Part shown: one piece after another, positions 1-11,395 of the stretch | How the letters are laid out: every line of letters begins with the position of its first letter | How positions within the stretch are numbered: position 1 is the first letter of the stretch | Translations under genes and position numbers: made by a program | The notes under the pieces: model-generated | Seen by the model: only the letters and a program-made list of their open reading frames with translations | Told to the model about the DNA's origin: nothing | Database searches by the model: none | Source of the DNA: Acidobacteriaceae bacterium | GTDB lineage: Bacteria; Acidobacteriota; Terriglobia; Terriglobales; Acidobacteriaceae | Length of the DNA: 64,000 bases | Direction: 5' to 3' | NCBI GenBank assembly: GCA_003139095.1 | Contig: PLHW01000053.1 | Coordinates: 23,946 to 87,945 of the forward strand

Positions 1-1
1 C

Positions 2-865
2 ATTGTGAGTCCGAAGCCGCAGAGCGCGGGTGGAAATGCGGTGCTGTTCAGCGTGGGGGCGGGCGTCAATTGGGACGATTTTGTGGCGTATGCCGTCTCG
101 CAGAATTGCGCGGGGATTGAGTGCCTGAGCGGGATACCGGGAAGCGTGGGCGGGACGCCGGTGCAGAACGTGGGGGCGTACGGGCAGGAGGTGGCGGAGA
201 CGATTGAGTCGGTGCGGGCGCTGGATACGAAAGCGGACCGCGTTGTAACGCTGCCGAGGCCGGCCTGCGGCTTTCGCTATCGATCGAGTATTTTTAACCG
301 CGCGGGGAGCGGCGAGGAGCGGGGCCGGTACATTATTTTGCAGGTGAGCTACCGGCTGAAGCGCGGGGGCGCCGCTTGTGTGAAGTATGCGGACTTGCAG
401 AAGCAGTTTGCGGAGGCGAAGGAGAAGCCGTCGCTTGGCGAGGTGCGCGAGTCAGTGCGGGCGATTCGGCGGCAAAAGGGGATGCTGATCGAGGCGGGGG
501 ATGCGGATTCGCGGAGCGCGGGGTCGTTCTTTAAGAATCCGGTGCTGAGTGAGGCGGAATTTCGGGGGCTGGCGGCGCGGGCGGAAGCGCAGGGGCTGGA
601 GATTCCGAGTTACCCGGCGTTGGACGCACAAGGAAGCGATGGGCCCAGGAAAATTTCGGCGGCTTGGCTGGTGGAGCATTCGGGGTTTGGGAAAGGATTC
701 GGGGAGGGTGAGGCGGGGATTTCGAGCAAGCATGCGCTGGCGCTGATCAATCGCGGGCACGCGCGGGCGCGCGACATCATGGAATTGAAGGATGCGATTC
801 AGCGAGGCGTGGAGAGCGCGTGGGGAATTGTGCTGGAGCCGGAGCCGGTGTTTGTGGGATTTTGA
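2..865 (+). CDS. murB: UDP-N-acetylenolpyruvoylglucosamine reductase MurB (5' end cut off)
   Basis: Cytosolic FAD enzyme that reduces UDP-GlcNAc-enolpyruvate to UDP-MurNAc in peptidoglycan precursor synthesis. The frame is open at the left window edge, so the first GTG (position 5) is probably internal and the N-terminal FAD-binding loop is missing. Visible family marks: GIPGSVGGTPVQNVGAYGQE near residue 43 (flavin pocket), YRSSIF near residue 92 (substrate-binding Arg), GSFFKNP near residue 173 with the proton-donating Ser, and the conserved Glu of the C-terminal LEPEPVFVG. The length of the visible part fits a normal MurB lacking its first 50-80 residues. Confidence 0.93.
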   Translation: MVSPKPQSAGGNAVLFSVGAGVNWDDFVAYAVSQNCAGIECLSGIPGSVGGTPVQNVGAYGQEVAETIESVRALDTKADRVVTLPRPACGFRYRSSIFNRAGSGEERGRYIILQVSYRLKRGGAACVKYADLQKQFAEAKEKPSLGEVRESVRAIRRQKGMLIEAGDADSRSAGSFFKNPVLSEAEFRGLAARAEAQGLEIPSYPALDAQGSDGPRKISAAWLVEHSGFGKGFGEGEAGISSKHALALINRGHARARDIMELKDAIQRGVESAWGIVLEPEPVFVGF

Positions 866-1137
866 TTCGAGGTTGAGCGGTTTCGCGTTCGGGGCGGAAG
901 TGCAGATGCGAGGCGGGAAATTAAGGGCGGCCTCATCCCGAAGCAGACGCATGTCTCCAGCCGGCCTGGAGGTGTGCTGCTACGCCAGGATCCGCCCCTT
1001 TTATGATCGGCGGGTGGTGAACATATCTTTGGCGGATTTTTGGAATTGAGGAATTTTTTTTCGAACGAATTCCATTTTGGAACGGATGGTTTGACCTCCT
1101 CTTTAAGCAAAATCTTGTGTAAGAGAATCTTTGATGT

Positions 1138-1836
1138 TTATCGGGACGCAGGGTCGGCGAGTTCGCGGGCCTTCCGGAAAATTTCTGCGAACATGGGGCG
1201 CGTGAGCTTGCCGGTCTGCGTGTTTTGGTTGGAGGGATGGTAGGAGGCGAGGAGCGTTTTGCCGTCGAGCATTTTGTAAGTTGCGCCATGTGCGAAGGCG
1301 TAGGGGGCGCGGCTGGCGATGAGGCCGCGGCGTTTGAGGTGGGCGAGGTAGCTGTCAAATCCGATGCGGCCGAGCGCGACAATCACGCGCAAGTTTTTCA
1401 ATCCTTCCAGTTCTCGGTCTAAGTACGGAGCGCAGTTGGCTAGCTCTTGCGGCAGAGGCTTGTTGGCGGGAGGAGCGCAGCGGGCGGCGGCGGTAATGTA
1501 GAGACCGGTGAGCACGAGGCCATCATTGCGCGAAGTGGCGGTGGGCTGATTGGCGAAGCCGGCGTGGTAGAGCACGGGGTACATGAAGTTGCCGGAGGCG
1601 TCTCCGGTGAAGGGGCGGCCGGTGCGATTGGAGCCGTGAGCGCCGGGAGCGAGGCCGAGGACGAGCACGGCGGCGTTGGGATCGCCGAAGCCGGGGACGG
1701 GCTTGCCCCAGTAGTCGTGGTCGCGATAGGCGCGGCGCTTTTCGCGAGCGATGAGTTCGCGATAGGCGACGAGGCGCGGACAGAGAGTGCAGGAGACGAC
1801 CTCATGGTTAAGGACTTTGAGCCAGGTGGGGAGCAT
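1138..1836 (-). CDS. Family 5 uracil-DNA glycosylase (UDGb type)
   Basis: DNA repair glycosylase that removes uracil, and in this family often other deaminated bases, from DNA. Motif A reads GLAPGAHGSNRTGRPFTGD near residue 62; family 5 lacks the usual catalytic Asp/Asn here. Motif B near the C-terminus is HPSNQNTQTGKL. CTLC at residues 16-19 and two further Cys around residues 115-132 are the expected 4Fe-4S ligands. At 232 residues it has typical length. It stands alone, convergent with murB, and its upstream side carries an AT-rich tandem repeat. Confidence 0.9.
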   Translation of the reverse strand: MLPTWLKVLNHEVVSCTLCPRLVAYRELIAREKRRAYRDHDYWGKPVPGFGDPNAAVLVLGLAPGAHGSNRTGRPFTGDASGNFMYPVLYHAGFANQPTATSRNDGLVLTGLYITAAARCAPPANKPLPQELANCAPYLDRELEGLKNLRVIVALGRIGFDSYLAHLKRRGLIASRAPYAFAHGATYKMLDGKTLLASYHPSNQNTQTGKLTRPMFAEIFRKARELADPASR

Positions 1837-1842
1837 GCTTCA

Positions 1843-1910
1843 TTTGTAATTGGTAATTTGTGATTTTGTAATTGGTAATTTGTGATTTTGTAATTGGGAA
1901 ATTTTGTAAT
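1843..1910. repeat. AT-rich tandem repeat, period 22 bp
   Basis: Three copies of a unit containing TTGTAATTGGTAATTTGTGA, starting near 1844, 1866 and 1888, followed by a degenerate fourth piece near 1904. It sits directly upstream of the leftward uracil-DNA glycosylase gene in an otherwise GC-rich region. Function unknown; it may be replication slippage or a member of a dispersed intergenic family. Confidence 0.8.
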
Positions 1911-2184
1911 AGGGGAATTGCAAGCCCGGCTCTCCAAATGGCTTAGATTTTTGATCGCGTCAATTTGCATTGAGAATCTGCCGCCCCGCACTGGTGCGCG
2001 GGCGGGCGGGGCACCGCGCACCACGATCGTGGTCGTTACTTTGGTGGGTCGAAATAGGGGGTGGGCGGTTTGACGTTGCTCTTGGCAAGTCTTTACACTC
2101 AACTTTACGGCAAACCGCCCGGACCGAGGCAGATTTTCCCGGGTCCTCCGCTCTACCGCCGCGAAGGCGTCTGAAAGGTAAACT
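1911..2184. other. Intergenic region upstream of tig with a perfect 14-bp palindrome
   Basis: No gene is seen here. The region contains the self-complementary ACCACGATCGTGGT at 2020-2033, about 150 bp before the tig start, which could be an operator. No convincing promoter hexamers were identified. Confidence 0.4.
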
Positions 2185-3462
2185 GTGAGCCCCACGGAAG
2201 CAAAAGAGAGCACCAAACGCGAGATCGAGATCGAGATTCCGGCGGAAGAGGTCGGGCGCGAGACGGAATCGCGAATCCAGAAATATCAAAAGGTGGCGCA
2301 CTTTCCCGGATTCCGGCGCGGGCACGTTCCGGCGTCGATCATCCGGCAGCGATTTTCGGAAGAGATCAAGACGGACGTGGTGGAGGCGCTGATTCCGCGC
2401 TACTTCCGGCAGGAGGCGGCGCGGCTGGGGATACATCCGGTGTCGCAGCCGCGGGTCAGCGACATGCACCTGCACGATGGGGAACCGCTGCGCTTCAAGG
2501 CCGCGTTCGAGGTTCTGCCGGAGATCAAGCTGGAAGGCTACAGGGAACTGCGTGCCGATCATACCGAGACTGCGGTTTCCGATAGCGAAGTGGAGCAGGC
2601 GCTCAGCGATCTGCGAGAGCAGCACGCCAGCTTTAACGCGGTGGAAGGGCGGGCGGCGGCGGACGGAGATTTTGCGCAGGTCTCGCTCGATGGAAATCCG
2701 AAAGAGGGCAAAGCGGGCGAGGGCCAGCCGGTACACATGGATGAGGTGCTGGTGGAAATTGGCGGCAAGAGCACCATGCCCGAGTTCACGGAAAATTTGC
2801 GGGGAGCGAACGCGGGAGACGAGCGCACGTTCGACGTGAACTATCCGGAGGATGCGCAGGACAAGCGGCTGGCGGGGAAGACGTTTACCTACACGGTGAA
2901 GGTGAGCGGGATCAAGCAGAAGAGCCTGCCGGAACTGAACGAGGAATTCGCGAAGAAGCTGGGCGAATTTGCGGACGTAGATGCGCTGCGGGCGCGGATT
3001 CGCGAGCAGATGGAGTTCGAGCGCAAGCACGAGGCGGAGCGAGCGGCGAAGGATAAGCTGGTGGAGGAGTTGATCCGGCGCAACGATTTCGAGGTGCCGG
3101 AGTCGCTGATTGAGCAGCAGATCGATCTGCGGCTGGAGCGTGGGCTGCGGGCGCTGGCGGCAAAGGGTTTGAGCGCGGAACAGATGAAGAAGATGGATTT
3201 GGCGCGTTTGCGCGCCGGTCAGCGCGAGGGTGCAACGCACGATGTGAAAGCGGCGCTGCTGCTGGAGAAAGTGGCCGACGCCGAGAATATTCAGGTCACC
3301 GACGAGCAAATGGACGAGGAGGTTGATTCGCTCGCCAAACAAACAAAACAGACGGTGGAGGCGATCCGCGCTCGGTTGGCACAGGATGGGGGTCTGGATC
3401 GAATACGGACCAGGATTCGCAACGAGAAGACCCTCGAATTTTTGTATCAGCAGTCCGCATGA
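2185..3462 (+). CDS. tig: Trigger factor, ribosome-associated chaperone/prolyl isomerase
   Basis: Binds the ribosome exit tunnel and shields nascent chains; the middle domain is an FKBP-type peptidyl-prolyl isomerase. The N-terminal ribosome-binding domain carries the signature around KVAHFPGFRRGHVPASII (about residues 37-54). The FKBP-like domain covers roughly residues 150-240 and the helical chaperone domain the rest; 425 residues is normal. The start is GTG, preceded by AAAGG about 8 nt upstream. It is the first gene of a tig-clpP-clpX-lon block on one strand, a conserved bacterial arrangement that groups folding and ATP-dependent proteolysis. Confidence 0.95.
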   Translation: MSPTEAKESTKREIEIEIPAEEVGRETESRIQKYQKVAHFPGFRRGHVPASIIRQRFSEEIKTDVVEALIPRYFRQEAARLGIHPVSQPRVSDMHLHDGEPLRFKAAFEVLPEIKLEGYRELRADHTETAVSDSEVEQALSDLREQHASFNAVEGRAAADGDFAQVSLDGNPKEGKAGEGQPVHMDEVLVEIGGKSTMPEFTENLRGANAGDERTFDVNYPEDAQDKRLAGKTFTYTVKVSGIKQKSLPELNEEFAKKLGEFADVDALRARIREQMEFERKHEAERAAKDKLVEELIRRNDFEVPESLIEQQIDLRLERGLRALAAKGLSAEQMKKMDLARLRAGQREGATHDVKAALLLEKVADAENIQVTDEQMDEEVDSLAKQTKQTVEAIRARLAQDGGLDRIRTRIRNEKTLEFLYQQSA

Positions 3463-3518
3463 CAGGCCGCGGACCAAAGCGATCCTCCCCTGATTTCAGG
3501 TAGAGATGCAGGGCAGGA

Positions 3519-4136
3519 ATGTGGAAGGTGAACGTGAACGATCCAAAAATGATGCTGGTTCCGATGGTGATCGAACAGACGGGGCGCGGGGAACGCGCCT
3601 ACGATATTTACTCGCGGCTGCTGCGCGACAACATCATCTTTATAGGCACGCCGATTGACGACAATATCGCCAACCTGGTGATCGCGCAAATGCTGTTTCT
3701 GGCGCAGGAAGATCCGGAGAAAGATATTCAGCTTTATATCAATTCGCCGGGCGGGTCGATTACGGCGGGCATGGCGATTTACGACACGATGCAATACGTG
3801 AAGAACGACGTGACGACGATTTGCATCGGGCAGGCGGCGTCGATGGCGGCGTTGCTGCTGTCGGCGGGAGAGGCAAAAAAACGGCTGGGGCTGCCGAACT
3901 CGCGGATTCTGATTCACCAGCCGTCGATGGGCGGGCTGAGCGGGCAGGCGACGGATATCGACATTCATGCGCGGGAAATTCTGCGCATGCGGGAGATTAC
4001 CAACCAACTGCTATCCAAGCACACCGGTCAAAAGCTGGACAAAGTGGAAAAAGATGTGGAGCGCGATTTCATTATGAACGCGCAGCAGGCGAAGGAATAC
4101 GGCATCATCGACGATATCATCTACACGACGAGATAG
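3519..4136 (+). CDS. clpP: ATP-dependent Clp protease proteolytic subunit
   Basis: Serine peptidase that forms the double-heptamer proteolytic chamber used with ClpX. The catalytic triad is visible: Ser108 in [10 protein letters not shown], His133 in [10 protein letters not shown], and Asp183 in the VERDFIMNA segment. The 205-residue length is standard and the N-terminus ([23 protein letters not shown]) matches mature ClpP with a very short propeptide. It lies 56 bp after tig and 136 bp before clpX, so co-transcription is likely. Confidence 0.97.
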   Translation: MWKVNVNDPKMMLVPMVIEQTGRGERAYDIYSRLLRDNIIFIGTPIDDNIANLVIAQMLFLAQEDPEKDIQLYINSPGGSITAGMAIYDTMQYVKNDVTTICIGQAASMAALLLSAGEAKKRLGLPNSRILIHQPSMGGLSGQATDIDIHAREILRMREITNQLLSKHTGQKLDKVEKDVERDFIMNAQQAKEYGIIDDIIYTTR

Positions 4137-4272
4137 CAGGCGGGGCCCGGCGTTTGGGGCGAGGCCTGAGTTTCGCGGGATCCGGTCGGCAGGGCAGAGG
4201 CTTGACCTCAAAACGATCGGACGAGAAGAGCGCAAGGTAGGGCAAAGGCGACCAGAAAAGGAGTAAGGCCGA

Positions 4273-5553
4273 GTGAAGACGAGAACGGGCTCGGAGGAGA
4301 TGTTGCGCTGTTCGTTCTGCCACAAATCGCAGGAGAACGTTGCCAAGCTGATTTCATCGCCCAGCGATTATCCGCGGGCGTACATCTGCGACGAGTGTGT
4401 CGCGGTCTGTAATTCCATTCTGGAGGACGATCGCGCGGCGACGCCGGCGTCGGCAATCCCCAACCAGTTGCCGAAGCCGCAGGACGTAAAGACGTTCCTG
4501 GACGAATACGTCATCGGGCAGGAGCAGACGAAGAAGAAGCTTGCGGTCGCGGTTTATAACCACTACAAGCGCATTTACATGAACCGGCAGCGGCCGAGCG
4601 ATGGCGTGGAGCTGACGAAATCGAACATATTGCTGATCGGGCCGACGGGGACGGGCAAGACGCTGCTGGCGCAAACGCTGGCGCGCATGCTGGACGTGCC
4701 ATTTGCGATTGTGGACGCGACGACGCTGACCGAAGCCGGGTACGTGGGCGAGGACGTCGAGAACATTATTCTGAAGCTGCTGCAGTCGGCCGAAGGCGAC
4801 GTGAGTCGAACGCAGACCGGCATCATCTATATAGACGAGATCGATAAGATCGGGCGCAAGGACGAGAATCCCTCGATTACGCGCGATGTTTCCGGCGAAG
4901 GCGTACAGCAGGCGCTGCTGAAAATTCTGGAAGGGACGATCGCGAACGTTCCGCCGCAGGGTGGGCGGAAACATCCGCACCAGGAGTTCACGCCGGTCGA
5001 TACCACGAACATTCTGTTTATTTGCGGCGGCGCATTTGTAGGCCTGGAGAAGATTATTGCGCGCCGGGTGGGAAAGAAGGCGCTGGGATTCCGCACGGGC
5101 GCGGAGACGGAAGACGATCAGAGCGGGACGTCGTCGAAGCACAATTTTGAGCTGGTCTCAGAGGCGCAGCCGGAAGATTTGATCAAGTTTGGACTGATTC
5201 CGGAATTTGTTGGCCGACTGCCGGTGATGGGCGTGCTGCAAAGCCTGGACGAGAATGCACTGGTGGAAATTCTTACGCGACCCAAGAACGCTATTATCAA
5301 GCAGTACCAGCGTTTGTTTGAATTCGAGAACGTCAGGTTAAAGTTCAGTGACGATGCGAACCGCGCGATTGCCCGGCAGGCGATGATCCGCAAGGTCGGG
5401 GCGCGGGGATTGCGCATGATTCTGGAAGAATTGATGCTGGAGCTGATGTACAGCCTGCCGAGCCAGAAAAAAGTGAAAGAATTCGAAGTGACGCGTGAGA
5501 TGGTGGAAAAGAAAAGCGTGTCGCTGGCGATGATCGAGAAGGCAGCGAGCTAG
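4273..5553 (+). CDS. clpX: ATP-dependent Clp protease ATP-binding subunit ClpX
   Basis: AAA+ unfoldase that recognises substrates and threads them into ClpP. The N-terminal zinc-binding domain has Cys13, Cys16, Cys39 and Cys42; Walker A GPTGTGKT is at 123-130; Walker [11 protein letters not shown] is near residue 196; the pore and sensor regions are intact; 426 residues is typical. The GTG start at 4273 is supported by an AAAAGGAG ribosome site at about 4256-4263. It follows clpP on the same strand and precedes lon by about 100 bp. Confidence 0.97.
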   Translation: MKTRTGSEEMLRCSFCHKSQENVAKLISSPSDYPRAYICDECVAVCNSILEDDRAATPASAIPNQLPKPQDVKTFLDEYVIGQEQTKKKLAVAVYNHYKRIYMNRQRPSDGVELTKSNILLIGPTGTGKTLLAQTLARMLDVPFAIVDATTLTEAGYVGEDVENIILKLLQSAEGDVSRTQTGIIYIDEIDKIGRKDENPSITRDVSGEGVQQALLKILEGTIANVPPQGGRKHPHQEFTPVDTTNILFICGGAFVGLEKIIARRVGKKALGFRTGAETEDDQSGTSSKHNFELVSEAQPEDLIKFGLIPEFVGRLPVMGVLQSLDENALVEILTRPKNAIIKQYQRLFEFENVRLKFSDDANRAIARQAMIRKVGARGLRMILEELMLELMYSLPSQKKVKEFEVTREMVEKKSVSLAMIEKAAS

Positions 5554-5656
5554 GGTCCAACGAGCTAAGGTAAGGTACACTCTACTGCGGCGGGGCGCGC
5601 GATTTGGGCGAGCACGCCGAAGTAGCGACGAGCCCGGAGAATCGCGGAGGACGCGA

Positions 5657-8110
<2,454 letters not shown>

Positions 8111-8187
8111 GAAGGGCCTGCGCCGCGCCGAGGCAAGCGCGTTGAGGCATGCCTGTTCCACTCAACCGGCGCTAAAATAGCCTTCGT

Positions 8188-8418
8188 ATGTCGCCCGAAC
8201 CTCGCCCCCGTTTGAGCCTGGGCCTGCAAGGCTCCGCTGCGCTTTTGGTGGCCATCGCCGTGGTTGCCATTCTGCTGATTACGCTGCCTGCTTATCGGCT
8301 GTTCTTCCTGATCAGTGTGCTCATCGGGTTGGTGATTGCGGGCGGGTTGGCGCTCTGGCACAGGACGCACCCGATCAAAGATGTGGACGTGGAAAACAAG
8401 CGCCCGCTGGGGCTATAG
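8188..8418 (+). CDS. Small two-helix membrane protein, function unknown
   Basis: A 76-residue protein with two predicted transmembrane helices (about residues 18-35 and 40-57) and a charged C-terminal tail (IKDVDVENKRPLGL). It starts with ATG 77 bp after lon on the same strand. Family not recognised. A TAAAAT hexamer at 8172-8177, just before the start, could be part of a -10 element, but no matching -35 was found. Confidence 0.7.
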   Translation: MSPEPRPRLSLGLQGSAALLVAIAVVAILLITLPAYRLFFLISVLIGLVIAGGLALWHRTHPIKDVDVENKRPLGL

Positions 8419-8480
8419 CCAGTTCGCCGAAGTCTGGTAAGCTAAATTCCAATTTCGGGCGAAGTTTGGCCGAGAAAGTC

Positions 8481-9887
8481 ATGCCGGGGCACACCATCAA
8501 TTTTCTCAAAATGTCGGTTGCCGCAAGCCGGGTGTGCGCGCTCGCAGTCGCGCTTGCGTGTGCTCTAACCGCGGCGGCATGGGCCGACGAGCCGGGCTGT
8601 TCGCAGACGCTCGTGGACGGCAGCGTCCCTCCGGCTACCACTTCCTTCATCTATCCGCGGCAAACCGTGACGCCGTTTTACCAGTGGGAGAATAACGACG
8701 GATATTGCGGCGAAGTTTCAATGATGCAGGCCGGGATGAGCAATGGCCAGTGGATGTCGCAATTCAATGCGCGGCTGGTGTGCGGCACGGGGCTTTCGCA
8801 ATCGGGGCCGGACGGCGCGTGCGCCGCGCATCACCATATCCCGAACTACAACGCGCAGTTGCTGATTGAAGACCCAGGAACGGGCGTTACGGGCCCGAAC
8901 CGGTACGCCAGTGCCGCGCTCTGCCTGTGGAATTCGCGGCTGCACGCCTCCACGTTCGATTACACGGGCCAATCGACGGGCATGGCCGGTTTTGAGCAGT
9001 ACATGTCGTGGGTGAAAAAAGAAGTAATCCGCGGCAACCAGGTTACGGTCGCGCTGCTCTACAACGGCGGCACGGATCGCCAGTACGATCACGAAGTAAG
9101 CGTCATTAAGATTGGGACGAACCACTCGCCGAGCGACGCGACTTACTATCCCGACGATGTGCTTTATATCGACGACCACGGGGTGTATACGCTCTCGGGC
9201 AAGCGATTCACGTCGAACCCGGCCATTCCGCCGGGCGCGGGCGGGGATGGGATCGGCTGCACGCCGTATGTGTTCGGATACACGTTCGCTTCGCTGGCCA
9301 ATACGCGGCAAGGAGCCAACCGCAAGGGTGCGCAGGCGTATTCGATTGTGATTCCGGGCGACCACACGATTCATACGGGGGCGGGCGGATCGGGCTACGA
9401 CACGGTCGCGATCACCGGGCCGCACAATTATGGATTCTCGGTCGCGGGCCCGGAGGATCGCAGTTCGGAAACGCTGCCAGTGGCGCTTACGATCGTCGGG
9501 CCGACTTATACCGACGGAATGGAAAATCCGCTCGATCCGCTGGCGGGCTTCGGGTATGAGAATGCCATGATCGGCAAAAGCCTGTGGGGGCTGGGCTGCA
9601 CGAACAAGCCGCCGGCGGCGTGGATGACGAATTTTGCGCTGCAAGTCACGGTGAGCGGCTTGAATGCGGGCAATGCCTATAATTTGTACGAATACGATTT
9701 CTCGTCGGTGTCGGGCGTGGGCGCGGACGCGGCGCTGGCCGTGCCCACCGAGAACTTCAATGCCAATGCGGGTCTGGCCACGCGTGTAACAACGTTCATG
9801 GCTACATCCCCGACTTACACGACCTCGGTCACAACCACTTCGGACAAGATCGTCGTCTTCCGCGCAGTGCCGGTTGACGCGCCGTAG
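8481..9887 (+). CDS. Secreted protein, putative C39/papain-like thiol peptidase
   Basis: Exported protein with an N-terminal hydrophobic signal segment ending near AAAWA-DE. The ATG at 8481 is used here; TTG at 8466 and ATG at 8511 are in frame, and the latter gives the most compact signal peptide. A Cys in NNDGYCGEVS, a His in YDHEVSVIKIG and an acidic pair in LYIDDHG are spaced like the Cys-His-Asp/Asn triad of C39 or papain-fold peptidases; that is inference from motif order only. The C-terminal third is rich in Thr, Ser and Ala and looks like an extracellular beta domain. No linked partner gene was identified. Confidence 0.55.
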   Translation: MPGHTINFLKMSVAASRVCALAVALACALTAAAWADEPGCSQTLVDGSVPPATTSFIYPRQTVTPFYQWENNDGYCGEVSMMQAGMSNGQWMSQFNARLVCGTGLSQSGPDGACAAHHHIPNYNAQLLIEDPGTGVTGPNRYASAALCLWNSRLHASTFDYTGQSTGMAGFEQYMSWVKKEVIRGNQVTVALLYNGGTDRQYDHEVSVIKIGTNHSPSDATYYPDDVLYIDDHGVYTLSGKRFTSNPAIPPGAGGDGIGCTPYVFGYTFASLANTRQGANRKGAQAYSIVIPGDHTIHTGAGGSGYDTVAITGPHNYGFSVAGPEDRSSETLPVALTIVGPTYTDGMENPLDPLAGFGYENAMIGKSLWGLGCTNKPPAAWMTNFALQVTVSGLNAGNAYNLYEYDFSSVSGVGADAALAVPTENFNANAGLATRVTTFMATSPTYTTSVTTTSDKIVVFRAVPVDAP

Positions 9888-9956
9888 CGGAGCGAGTTTT
9901 TGGAATTCTTCTGCCCGCTCTTGCCAGATATAGCCACCAAGCCCGAAACTATCGGT

Positions 9957-10559
9957 ATGCGGGTGATGACGCGATATCTACTTTCGGCGAGCGATGTCGC
10001 ACATTTTCCTGCTCCGAACCTGCCGGAGATCGCGTTCCTCGGGCGCTCGAACGTGGGCAAGTCGAGCGTGATTAATTCGCTGGTGGGGACAAAGCTGGCG
10101 CGCACGAGTTCGACTCCCGGACGTACGCGCAGCATAAATTTTTTCGAGATCCGGCGCGCCGGTCAGCCCCGGCCCGAATTTTTATTCACCGACCTTCCGG
10201 GATATGGGTACGCGAAAATTTCACGCGAGATCTCGCAGGAGTGGGCGGGGTTTGTCGACCCTTATCTGGAAGGGCGCACCAGTCTGGCGCTTTGCCTGGC
10301 ACTGGTCGATGCAAACATTCCTGCCCAGGAGAGCGACCGGCAACTGCTGGAATTCCTGGCTTCGCGGCGCAGGCCACACGCAGTGGTGGCGACCAAGTGC
10401 GATCGCATGTCGGGGAATGAGCTTTCGCGGTCGATTCGCAAGCTGGGCGAAGAACTTCCGGGTGTGCAGATTCTGCCGTTTTCTGCCAAAACCGGCGCGG
10501 GAAGGGAAGAGCTGTGGGCGCAAATCCGGGCCGCGGTCGAAAGTTTTGCGACCCCCTAA
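9957..10559 (+). CDS. engB: Ribosome biogenesis GTPase EngB/YsxC
   Basis: Small P-loop GTPase needed for large-subunit ribosome assembly and linked to cell division. Motifs: G1 GRSNVGKSS, G3 DLPGYGYA, G4 TKCD (canonical TKAD/NKAD with Cys in the third place), G5 SAKTG. The frame extends upstream to a TTG at 9900, but the family normally begins a few residues before the FLxS-type strand, so ATG 9957 is preferred, giving 200 residues. It follows the secreted peptidase-like gene on the same strand. Confidence 0.93.
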   Translation: MRVMTRYLLSASDVAHFPAPNLPEIAFLGRSNVGKSSVINSLVGTKLARTSSTPGRTRSINFFEIRRAGQPRPEFLFTDLPGYGYAKISREISQEWAGFVDPYLEGRTSLALCLALVDANIPAQESDRQLLEFLASRRRPHAVVATKCDRMSGNELSRSIRKLGEELPGVQILPFSAKTGAGREELWAQIRAAVESFATP

Positions 10560-10643
10560 GCTTCGCCAGCCGCTAAACCTCACCCGGCGCTAAAGTCCTC
10601 TCCGAAACGTCCGATACCTCTTATAGGCGCTGCGGGGAGGCGC

Positions 10644-11267
10644 ATGGATCCTCATATTCTGATCGAGCAACCGGGCATGCAACCGCAGGACGGGCAGACC
10701 GCCGACGACCCAGCGGAATACCTCCGCCGACTCAAGACGCAAAGCGGCGATAGTTGCAGCGTGACGGCGGCAATCACGGCACCGCAGCAGCAGGAGCGGC
10801 GGCGAAGCCTGCGGTTCCAGTGCACCGGGAGCGTCGAATTCCGGGCGGAAGGCGCCGATTCGCATATGTGGGGGACGCTGAAAGACATCAGCCTGCACGG
10901 GTGCTACATAGAAATGGCGGCCACATTCCCGGTGAATACGCGGGTAAGTCTGCTGCTCGACTCGGCGGGGGTAAAAGTCTCGGCACCGGCGATGGTGCGC
11001 GCTTCCTATCCTTCGCTGGGAATGGGATTGTGCTTTAGCGGGATGGACGCCTCGCAGCAACTCCAGTTGCACCGCTTGCTGTCGGCTCTGGCCAAGGAGA
11101 AAGCGATTCGCAACGGGGTCGCTCCGGCGGAGGCGCGCGCGCTGGAGGACATAACGGTGGCCGACCCGCAAGCGTGCATGGCGGAGATCAAGGAATTTTT
11201 CCAAAAGAACTCTGAGCTTTCGCGGGATGAGTTTTACCAGATCGCCAAACGGGCTCGGCGCTCCTGA
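10644..11267 (+). CDS. PilZ-domain protein, probable c-di-GMP receptor
   Basis: 207 residues. A PilZ domain spans about residues 52-145, with the c-di-GMP-binding Arg-rich start (RRRSLRF, matching RxxxR) and the second motif DISLHGCYIE (D/NxSxxG). The N-terminal 50 residues are polar and probably disordered; the C-terminal 60 residues are helical, ending in basic KRARRS. PilZ proteins transmit c-di-GMP signals to motility, pili or exopolysaccharide machinery. A Tad pilus and membrane glycosyltransferase genes occur elsewhere in the window, but no direct link is shown. GGGGAGG precedes the ATG. Confidence 0.88.
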   Translation: MDPHILIEQPGMQPQDGQTADDPAEYLRRLKTQSGDSCSVTAAITAPQQQERRRSLRFQCTGSVEFRAEGADSHMWGTLKDISLHGCYIEMAATFPVNTRVSLLLDSAGVKVSAPAMVRASYPSLGMGLCFSGMDASQQLQLHRLLSALAKEKAIRNGVAPAEARALEDITVADPQACMAEIKEFFQKNSELSRDEFYQIAKRARRS

Positions 11268-11395
11268 TTTCCCGCCAGGTAATGGGGCGAGCGGCCCGTT
11301 TGGCGGGATCCGGATGGTTGGGCAACCGGTGAGGAAGTTACCGCCGTGACGGGCCTGTCTCCGCGATCCATGAATCCTCCGTTATCATAAAAGAC

